Origin: Incurvaria masculella
Lineage: Eukaryota > Arthropoda > Insecta > Lepidoptera > Incurvariidae
Length of the DNA: 64,000 nucleotides
NCBI GenBank assembly: GCA_946894095.1
Contig: OX335650.1
Coordinates: 8,122,001-8,186,000, forward strand
Direction: 5' to 3'
The translations under genes were made by a program, and so were the position numbers. The notes beneath the pieces are model-generated. The model saw only the letters and a list, made by a program, of their open reading frames with translations, was not told where the DNA came from and searched no databases. Shown in pieces: positions 55,136-64,000 of this stretch. How positions within the stretch are numbered: position 1 is the stretch's first letter; each line of letters starts with the position of its first letter.

Positions 55136-57289
55136 CCTAGGAATAAGCCACGTACATGCTTAGTACGAAAAAGTATATATTTACTTAATTCCATTCCTGT
55201 TCTACCTGTCTAGATTGTAAGATAATAATGGGACGGGCATGCCTGTGTTCCCCGTTCTCTCTGTTCGGTTCACTAAAAGCCGTTTCGAAATACAAAAACC
55301 TATGTCTTCAGTTCTTAAGGGTACTTCGGTGCGCTGAAAAAACGCTTTCTCCACTCGCCCAATTCCGCGCCATTAGATCGAGCTGCAACAAAAAGTCGCG
55401 TCTCCTCACGTGCGGGCGCCCGCGGCGATTACTTTTTTTAGCACTCTATCACTGTCACAATATTTTTACAAGGGAAGTTGTGAACTAGGCTCAATATAGT
55501 AAGTATTTTCATTGAAATTATCTCGTGTTACGGTTGACACTAGCTTCGTAACATTCTGGGTCTACGGATTTAACTTCTAATTCTAATTTCTAAAGAAAGC
55601 TTGATATTGCATTTTGGTTGTTATTGTTGTTTTTGTTGTATATTCCTTGTTTACTTGACGGCCATCTGATTATCATGTGGAAATGTCTTCCTGATAACCC
55701 ATTCCCACATTTCCACGGTGTCGAATTTTTGAGCAGTATAAATTTTAGCTCTTTCTAAAGGTTTTGTGTAATTTCCTCTGTGTTATTTTTATAGGATGTC
55801 ACTGAAGGTTGACAATAATCAACCTCTGACTAACAACATCTCAAGATGTTTGTTTATTTTTGTATCACTGAAAAAACGCACATATAAATATTACATTATT
55901 GTGTTTAAAACACACAATTTCTAAAATACATCTGAACTTGATATTACAGCATCACGTTCCTATGCACGTAGATCTCCGTGGACCTGCACATGTGTGTATA
56001 GTGTGCAGAATACAATAAACACAGTCCCAGATTTAAATAAAGAATGGTCTTTTGATTCGATTAGGGTAGTGAGGCGAGTTCAGCAACCAATCGCGTGCGC
56101 CCCGGCCCCGAGCCACCCGTCACACAAAACCTGCCCCGCTTTTCCTTCTTCCTGACAATTTCCGTTTCTCCATACACACACCACAAATAATCATATCTTT
56201 TTCCACGATTTATTTGCTTAACATAAATGGTATTCATTCCTTTCATATAATATTTCCATATCATTTTATTCTTTCTAAATGTATATATATATATATATAT
56301 TATTTTGGCATCGACCCCTGAGCTTGTGCTGCAGCAATAGGCATATTCCATAGAACTGTATTATTATTTTTAAAATAGTTTCCACTATTATGCGTAGTAT
56401 TGCTGAATATGGTTTGTTGCTCATTCCGACATAAAAAAGTCTACCATTGTGGCACAATGGTCATAGCTAATAATAAAAGTATTTTTAAAATTAAATATAA
56501 ATGTATATGACAAAGACAAAGCCCCACTGATTATGTTTTTATTGTACTGTAATATCTTTTGTAAATTGGATTTTGTGGAGTATTCAAGAATTTTCCATCA
56601 ATCAATCGATCAAAACATTCAGCTTTAACGACCGCTCGACTTAAATTGCATGATCCAGTACAGGATCTTGGCCTATTGGTCGCCTTGCACGGTATAATGA
56701 AATGGTTGTTTTCGCATTTTTAATAAATAAATCAAAATTATTTATTCTTCTTCGTCTCTGAGATTAGTTCCGGCAGATCCAATCTGGGCAGAATATTAAA
56801 ATGAAGTGACCAATCATCCTGAAGAGCGAAGTCAAAAGTCCCTCCACTTTGACGGTTGACCTTTCGAGTCAGTTTTGATTTTCGATCGATCAAACGACGA
56901 GAACAGAAATTTGGTTTTAGCTGGAACTACCCAATCCATTGAGTTACGTCGATGCTCGTCCATCGCTCTAAGCTTTCTTAATAGCGTTGCCAAGGAGCGT
57001 TCGAAGATAAAAGAGACACACTCTAGCTATACGAGGAGGCCCATCAATCTTTCGTTCCCTCCTACCGACACCATTCATTTTGCCAATCAGTTCAACAAAC
57101 TACTTCCCTATTGCCTTTCATTACGTTGAGAGCTACATTGTTTTGTTCTGGAAATTGACGTATTTTCTCGAAAGAGGTTTAATCAAACGGGATAGGAATT
57201 ATAGGATAAGACAAACGTCTTCAGGCCGTGTCAATTTAGTCTCGTGCCGTATTTGTATTTATATTTATTATTTTTAATTATATAGACAT
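55136..57289. other. Unassigned sequence with a (TA)n tract
   Basis: A (TA)n run is at 56281-56301. The stretches at 55220-55480 and 56080-56180 are less AT-rich. Open frames here are short and unlike known proteins. Confidence 0.35.
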
Positions 57290-57560
57290 ACCATTACGGC
57301 AATTTCCCGAAGGGGTAATCAGGGATAATCCGAGATGATAAAATGTCATACAGTACGGGTTTTTCTAGTCACGGGTTAAGAAAGTCACTCACGGGGGCCG
57401 CAAAGCACCGAAAAATGGCTATGAGGGTCATTCCTTTTCGAAATTAAGGCTAATTCTTACCGTGCTTTGGAACTGGTCATCATTATGTTACGAGTCGTAC
57501 TTCAATAGGGGGTGGGATTGCACCCATAGCCATTGACCCCCCATGTATCCGCCACTGGAT
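57290..57560. other. Mixed-composition block, possible old repeat
   Basis: GC-richer than its surroundings (GGTAATCAGGGATAATCCGA, CACGGGGGCCGCAAAGCACC, ACCCATAGCCATTGACCCCC). No second copy in this window, so repeat status is a guess. Confidence 0.3.
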
Positions 57561-58027
57561 TGACAGAATCGTTCTTTCGCTTCTTCTACACACGCAAATA
57601 ACTATCCTCAAATGTATGTTTCAAGATTGCCGTGCCACGTAGGCATTTGAATCATCGAATTAATTCGTCTATCTATCCATTACAAGGTCGTTGCGCAATA
57701 ATGTTAGTCATAATTAACTGTGGTAACTTGAAGCCAAATGCAGATTTAACCTATTTATTGGTTGAAAAATCAGGAATCTTATTAAGAGCTAATCAGTAAA
57801 TTGTTATGATTAAGATTTAGAAAAAAACCGGTCAACTTGCTCCCGAGTGTCTCGTTACTGCTGGACATGGACGTTAAAAGTAATTAGCTCTACTTGACTA
57901 AGATCATTATTTTGCAATTTCTACAAACAAAAACAGCGCTTCAGAAATCTAGCATTTACTCAAAACTTTCCTAAAAATTGCCATACTTAGTAATTAGTTG
58001 GTTCACAACTATAAAATAACAGATGCC
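57561..58027. other. Unassigned AT-rich sequence
   Basis: No supported feature. Confidence 0.35.
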
Positions 58028-58200
58028 AAAAAGATGGTTAATGAGCTTAGTAAATTACTCATGGAGACGTCTTGGGCTCAGTTATCTTAGGCAGAAGATC
58101 AGCCCAGCCATTCAGCGGGGGAAAGCGGCGTCTGTCATCGGCACAATGCCAACTGCGCCGATGGTGGAGGTTTTTTTTTTGTTAGGTTTAATTCTTTTTT
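58028..58200 (+). pseudogene. 3' fragment of the non-LTR retrotransposon-like ORF, copy 3
   Basis: Only the last part remains. One frame gives VNELSKLLMETS, then stops; another picks up at SYLRQKISPAIQRGKAASVI GT...PMVEVF. Together they match the end of the copies at 341 and 21258 (KLLVEATDDRR...FFRQRVSLVIQRGNAASVMG T), separated by a frameshift and small loss near 58070-58080. Downstream is T-rich DNA. This is the shortest and most decayed of the three copies, and all three keep the same end. Confidence 0.65.
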
Positions 58201-58413
58201 TTCGGTTAATGTAATGTAATTTTGGGTTAATCAATTAATTTACCTACTACATAAGTGTACCTATTAAGTTATTTTCCAACAACCGTTAAAAGGAGGATAA
58301 TTCGGGACAAAATACGTGTGACCAACAGACACCAGAGTCAGACCAAGTGTCCCATTTTAGATTTTTGCGACGGAACCCTGAAAAGTTCAGAATATTTTAC
58401 TATAGTTTGTAAT

Positions 58414-58707
58414 TAGGGTTCCGTACCCAAAGGGTGAAAACAGAAACCTATTACTAAGCCTCCGCTGTCCTTCCGTCCGTCCGTCCGTCCGTCTGTCACA
58501 GGGCTGTACCTCATGAACCGTAATAGGTAGGCAGCTGAATTTTTCACAGAGTGTATATTTATTTTGCCCCTATAACAACAAATAGGTAAAATAAAAAATA
58601 AAGGGGGGTCCAACACAAAAAACCTGATATTTTTGTGTTAAATCTTGTACGATGGTACGGAACCCTTCGTGTGCGAGTCCGACTCGCTTTTGGCGCGTTT
58701 TTTTTTT
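58414..58707 (-). repeat. Lepidopteran (GGAC)n dispersed repeat, copy 7
   Basis: On the minus strand: AAAGCGAGTCGGACTCGCAC, GGGTTCCGTACCATCG, TTGTTGTTATAGGGGC, ACAGCCCTGTGACAGACGG, (GGAC)n, and the end GGGTACGGAACCCTAAT. Close to full length. Confidence 0.87.
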
Positions 58708-59702
58708 ATCTGGCAATTGTAAGAATCAAGATAAGATATTTTAGAAAGAAAGAGCTCGATGTTAAATGGGGAAGGCGACTTTTTCGGAGCGATTTTATGT
58801 TTTTATATTAAAATGCATCCATTCTATTTTGAGGAAGCCACAAGCCGGACATACAGTACGACATTGCTCTTTTAAAGAATGATGAACTGTGTTATTTTAA
58901 TATTTAATCATCAAGTAAAAGTAAAACTTCAAAATAAATAGCGCAACATTTAACATTCAATATTTTCCAATATTAAACATTTATTAAAGGTCTTCACGAA
59001 TAGTTTGCTTTAGTTGTGATTAGTGGTGTGACCTAGTCGTGTAGGCATTTGTATCGATACAGTTGCATTGTATTTGAATGGTTTTCTTCTTATGTTATAT
59101 CTTAAATAGGTTATGGGATATATAAAAAAAAAAAAAACTGAAGAAACTTTTTCGTATTTTAAAGGGTCCAGTTCCACACGTGCTGTAACACTGTACGCAA
59201 AATAGTCTTAAGTGCGCTATCAATCGCATGCACAAGTCGTTATTTTGCGCTAGGGCCTAAAATGAGTAGTTAATGAAGTGTAAGAGAGAGTGTAATAATA
59301 AGATATTTAGTTGTTAACATACATATAAAAAAAAACTTGCTTGGTTTGATTAAATTTTTAATTTTTTTTTAAGAATGGTTTCGACGTTTCAGTCTAGTTG
59401 AACTAAATTACCAGAAGATTTCCAAAGCGCAGGAAGACGAGAAATGAAATGCTTAAGAGCATCTATAGGGATGTTTAAAAGCCAGTTAAAATTATCCAAT
59501 TAAATCTGCCGGGAGCAGCGGTTGTGGTGCGAAGATAGCTCTAATTAAAAGTTAGCGCCAATTCTCCCTCCATATTCCTCTTAGGAATCCCTACCAATTC
59601 TCTAGCCCGTCTCTAATTTCTATAACTGTATCAACAATGCTAATATCCAACTCGCTTGTTACTCCAGGAACTTTAGCCTTAAATCAGCACTTAGAAAAAC
59701 AT
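58708..59702. other. Unassigned AT-rich sequence
   Basis: No supported feature. The 59470-59640 part is of mixed composition. Confidence 0.35.
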
Positions 59703-60502
59703 TAAATCCGAAATGCAATTTTTTTTCTCATAAACGTAGTATTTCATGTGGACGTGTATACATTAAGTTTGCAACATTTTGGGGGGTCCGGAAGATAGAA
59801 ATAAAATATGAAATATGTTTAAAAAATTATATCTCCTAAACAAATATTTAGAAATGTTATTTAAAAATGTTATATGTTAGCTAATTTTAGGCGTCATATT
59901 ACTGTGAATTTGCAACAATTTCTTATTTACGGAACTGTGTAAATATTTTTTTTTTGTACTATTTTCATAATATCTGCAAAGCAAATAATGAAAATTTTAT
60001 TTTATTTTCTGAAATTGGAAACTGACCGCAAACTCTATATTCTGTGAAATTTGTAAAATGTTGCAAATATTAGAAGCACATTTTTTTTATTTATAATTTT
60101 TACATTCACACAAAAGCTAAACCAAAAATTCGAAATACGTATAAAATCGTTCGTTGTATAGTTTTTAAAGAATTTAATTTTCTTTTACATATTCTAGAAA
60201 GAAATATAGCAATAGCAAGTTAGGTTCGCGGCATAGATTTTTTTTAGTAAAAACATTTTTTTAAATACATTTCCGTAATTACAAAATTGTTGCAAATTCA
60301 CAGCTACATTACGCCTTAAAAGACTTAACATATACATTTTTTTAATACCGTTTCTAAATATTTGTTGAGGAGATATATATTTTTTAATACATTTTAATCT
60401 TTTTTTCTAACTTCCGGGCCCCGCTAAATGTTGCAAACTTAATGTAAGCATATGAACATGAAATTATATATTTCTGAGAAAAAAAAAATCATTTCGGATT
60501 TC
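59703..60502. mobile_element. 800-bp element with inverted repeats of about 240 bp
   Basis: The left arm starts AATCCGAAATG at 59704 and includes TACATTAAGTTTGCAACATT and GTGAATTTGCAACAATTTCT. The right arm repeats these in reverse order and complement: AAATTGTTGCAAATTCACAG at about 60282, GTTGCAAACTTAATGTA at 60430, and CATTTCGGATT at 60490. Arms have many mismatches, so the insertion is old. The AT-rich centre has no coding frame. It is a long-TIR MITE or the remains of a DNA transposon. Confidence 0.8.
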
Positions 60503-62454
60503 ATGTGCTTCTCAAACCGTATCTATCCCGGTCTATGTGCCAATATATCATTTAAAATTACCGTGGTTAACACTCATTTAAAGGTTTGTGGAAAACGGCT
60601 TACTCACGGTCGATGATGTTGCTTGTGCCACCTCATGGCCACCGCCCTTGTTATAGATACCGATGTTGCCATGCATGACCGAAATCATGAAAACAATATT
60701 TGAATAGTCAGTTTTCCCCACGAAAAACAATTACAATTTGTTTTTCTTGACGTTAAAAGGTAGACAAGTGGTCACAATTTTGTTAGATTATAACCCCGTG
60801 CCAATGCGGACATTGCGGGTGGCAGCCATAATGTATTGAAGGTGTCGTGAATCTACTTTGAGGACTGTTTTTTGGTAAAATAAATATTAGTCTGCACACT
60901 GAGCATTAAATTGCATGATTCTATATCATAATTTTATGAATCTTTTTGAATCTATAGTTTTCATACATTAAAAGACCGTAACAGTCCTGCTCTTATATTT
61001 TAGTTCTTAATTTGATTGGTTGGTCTAAAAATATATTTTTAAAAAGTAAATTTTTGGAAATTGGTTAGAATAACTAATTATACTACAATGACTTATTTAA
61101 AATAACTATACCTTTGAGTTTAACACCCTCACTGATTTAGGCACATATCCAATGACTTACCTAGAAGGCTAATCGCTTTATCTTACTTTTCGATCAATTA
61201 GGCATGTTGCTAATTATTTTTATATTACCATCATATCTATTTCCGCCCGACTTTGTTTTTCGCAACCCGTCTTATGATTTCTTGATGATATTATTAATGA
61301 TTATTCGATTTGGATATTTGAATTAAATAAACTTCATTTATCCTCATCGTTCCATGTCAACTGTGATATCGTTATTTACAATCACGTGGGCATTAAAAAG
61401 TTAATACTTGAGTTTTTGATTTCACGGTAAGTTCGGTCACTTAATTCCCAATCAATTATTTTAAACGAATAATTTAAGAATTCGATATGTTGACCAACAC
61501 TTCTATTTTTCGGTGTTTCTCAACCCTTCACCACCGCCCGGCCAACGCGGTAGAGGACTCGGGAGGTCTATAATTTGATCACGATATTTACGTACCTAAC
61601 AACCTACCGCAAACACTATGGCGGCGAGGGTTCCGTGTGTCGCGAGGGAGGTCTGGCCGGAGCGTGACGCACATTCCCGTCACGTTGTAGGATCTACGCC
61701 GACACCCTCGTTATGTCAACACGCCCTCAGTCCTCAAGCATCGCGGACGGCGCGCCTAAACAAGCTCTGCCGGTTGTAATCTGGCACGCGTCGAGTCGCG
61801 ACCTGTCATCCTGAAATTTAGTAATATAAGTTCAGACAAAACATGTGAGGAATCCTGCGAAGAAAGATACCATTGACACATCCATAGATGACACAGGCCG
61901 TTTTCATCACCTACATCTAAATTTGGGTTATTGGTCCGAAAGTTAACATTCAGTTCACATGTTACTGACAGATTCAATGATTGTTGGGGTTATTGTTACT
62001 TTAGTATTGTTTGGTGTTGATCTTTGTTATAAAATATGTTGCATTTGTTAAATTAGGTGTATTTTAATGGATAAGACATTAACGTTATCTCATAATGCAA
62101 AAATAACTACAACCAAGTATTAAAATTAGATTTTGAAACAAAAAAATACATAATTAATTTGCTCGGTTCGAACAAAACAAGGGCAAAAGGAATACTTTTG
62201 TTTTACAGGATTATTTTGAAAATAATCAGGAGAAATGTTTGGTCTGGATCAACTCAAACTAAAGTTTTTAAGGCGCCTATATACCATAGCGTAAAGTCAA
62301 GAATACGCGCGGCGGAATCTAGCCAGTGCCATCATGTCAGCGGGAGAGTACGCACCTTTCGCGCGCTAAAAAAAAAAGAATTTTTTTTATCAGCAAGAAG
62401 GATGTGTACCTCGTTATGGCTGAAAGGTATAAGATTTTTTTTTAGTTCATTCTT
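60503..62454. other. Unassigned sequence with a GC-rich island
   Basis: 61530-61800 is GC-rich and CG-rich (GGCGGCGAGGGTTCCGTGTG, GGTCTGGCCGGAGCGTGACG). It may be a host regulatory or exonic remnant. The remainder is AT-rich. Confidence 0.35.
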
Positions 62455-62686
62455 CCGGCCAAGTGCGAGTCACGTTTTTTTGTATGGGACGGATTTAATT
62501 TTTATTATTTTTTTAATTGTTGTTATAGCGGCAAAATAAATACACACTCTGTGAAAATTTTTCAGCTGCCTACCTATTACGGTTCATGAGATACAGCCCT
62601 GTGACAAACGGAGGGACGGACGGACAGACAGCGGAGGCTTAGTAATAGGGTTCCGTTTTCACCCTTTGGGTACGGAACCCTAAAAA
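62455..62686 (+). repeat. Lepidopteran (GGAC)n dispersed repeat, copy 8
   Basis: Starts CCGGCCAAGTGCGAGTC, then lacks about 60 bases of the head (it jumps to ACGTTTTTTTGTATGGGA), and continues to GGGTACGGAACCCTAAAAA. Confidence 0.87.
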
Positions 62687-63324
62687 TAGCTTTGAAAGGT
62701 AAAAAAGGTCCTGTTCGAAATATTTTTTATTTCAATGATTATAAAAGCATTTTGGATGTGTACCTTCGCAAACGTACGTTCTATAAGCTCAGTAATTTAT
62801 CAATGTTTAACAACGAAAGGCTTTACTGTAATCAACTTCAGAAAAACGTTCATACTTAGGTATTTATTCTCCTTAAGGGGATAAAATGTAAGGTTCAGCC
62901 CGACATCAGTCCGCAACGACATTGATCCGAGCGGAGCCTGGTGTCTCAGCTAGAAGACATATCCACGAAGGTCTAGTCCCGCCCTGCGCGTGCACGGGAC
63001 TCGAGAGCTTTGAACTTTTAGCGTTATCCGAGAGGCTCTCAAGAGGGGCCAATCGGCATCGAGGAAGCGGTGTCGAGAGAGCGCGCCGCGCGCCGCTCGC
63101 GACACCACTCTTGACTAATTAATAACTAGCTGCGGGGCCATCGCCGTACAATATGAAGTGAGTCACATTGTGGGTTGTTGTTTCCTCGTAGTTCTTAGTT
63201 CTTTGCCTTAGACTGTTCTACCAATGTAAGTTTGGCAGTAGCATTTAGGTATGAAATCATAATTTTGTTATATCATTTATGTGGACGAAAAAAAAGACAA
63301 AAAAAAAACATAATTTATAGACCA
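62687..63324. other. Unassigned sequence with a GC-rich island
   Basis: 62890-63150 is GC-rich (CGAGCGGAGCCTGGTGTCTC, GAGAGCGCGCCGCGCGCCGC). An open frame of 66 codons there has no likeness to anything I know and is not accepted. Confidence 0.35.
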
Positions 63325-63447
63325 GTGAAGTTTCTTTGCGGGTTCTTCTTCACTGGTTGATCGAATCCGCGTATCAATCAAATTGTGACATGACTTAGTG
63401 TAGTTTGACTACCAGAAGTTGAATAAATAAATGAAATGAAATGGGTT
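63325..63447 (+). repeat. LINE 3' end, family L1a, uninterrupted copy
   Basis: GAAGTTTCTTTGCGGGTTCT TCTTCACTGG, GATCGAATCCGCGTATCAAT, TGTGACATGACTTAGTGTAG TTTGACTACC and a tail AATAAATAAATGAAATGAAATG. It shows the empty site of the H2 insertion at 10913. Confidence 0.75.
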
Positions 63448-64000
63448 GAGCGCTAGCAACAACTCACAGATACTCGTTGTTTATGATAGTCGCAAAAAGG
63501 GACCCTTGTGGATAATGTAATATGTTTTAACCTTTAGTGTATTACATTACATTAAAAATACATAAATACTTTAATAATATTATAGACATAAGAAAAAAAA
63601 ATACAATTTATAATATTATTATAATACAGACTGCTTTATTTCCACAAAATCACCGAGTTTAATTCCCGACTAGAGAAATAATTATTAGAAAAATCTAATG
63701 ATGCAGTTTTAGTTTTTATCAAAACCGGCCTCACGACTCCTTTGAGTGTTTTTCGTTATTTCTTATAGTTTCGGATTTGGCCCTAAAGGCCCACTTGAAT
63801 AATTGGTATTGATATTCACAACAGAAGGTACACAAATATTCGAAAAACCGAAGTAAATATATTTTTCTTTATTTTTTCAAAACAATGTAACAAAAAACAG
63901 TCAGGTAGTACGGAAATTAAATTTTAAATAAATTTAAAGAAGAGTTCCCTTCCTATATATAGGTTGTTGCTACGGCCACAACATACATTTCGGGAGCATT
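63448..64000. other. Unassigned AT-rich sequence
   Basis: No supported feature up to the window edge. Confidence 0.35.

Noticed and set aside
62922..63122. 66-codon open frame in a GC-rich island
   Set aside because: Too short and without a family resemblance; GC content explains its openness.

Overview
The window is nuclear insect DNA, very probably from a moth or butterfly (Lepidoptera). It is AT-rich and gene-poor. It holds at least eight copies of a dispersed repeat that begins near GGCCAAGTGCGAGTCGGACT, carries (GGAC)n and ends GGTACGGAACCCTAAAA, which I know as a typical lepidopteran interspersed repeat. It also has tRNA-derived SINEs, non-LTR retrotransposon 3' ends with the GTTTCTT...GTTCTTCTTC motif, mariner elements and many hairpin MITEs. 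I find no host exon that I can support. The protein-coding sequence I recognise all belongs to mobile elements.

Layout. 0-5.5 kb: a 3' fragment of a retrotransposon ORF, a TTAA-flanked MITE, a hairpin MITE, two dispersed repeats and a SINE. 5.5-8 kb: unassigned AT-rich DNA. 8.06-16.43 kb: a direct tandem segmental duplication (units A and B), itself made of SINEs, MITEs and a LINE end. Unit A carries a mariner with an intact 341-residue transposase, and unit B keeps the corresponding empty site but has its own LINE insertion. 18.6-22.1 kb: a minus-strand cluster holding a perfect 178-bp inverted repeat, a 295-residue protein with seven 23-residue repeats plus paired cysteines (Helitron-associated type, tentative), two direct repeats, a four-unit 118-bp tandem array, and a 267-residue 3' fragment of the same retrotransposon ORF seen at 0.34 kb and 58 kb.

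22-39 kb: SINE and LINE fragments, a Lepidoptera-type repeat with a 60-bp perfect hairpin, a G-run tract, a foldback MITE, and GC-rich islands that may be host regulatory DNA. 39.5-40.8 kb: a second mariner on the minus strand, frameshifted. 41-55 kb: nested SINEs, two more TTAA-flanked MITEs, a 157-bp hairpin MITE and further fragments. 55-64 kb: mostly unassigned DNA with a third retrotransposon fragment, an 800-bp inverted-repeat element and more dispersed repeats.

How the parts relate: the SINEs probably depend on LINE machinery, the hairpin elements on unidentified DNA transposases, and the mariner ORF at 8.8 kb is the only open transposase here. Nested insertions, target duplications and the A/B duplication allow part of the insertion history to be ordered. 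Family names are given only where the sequence itself supports them; no database search was possible.
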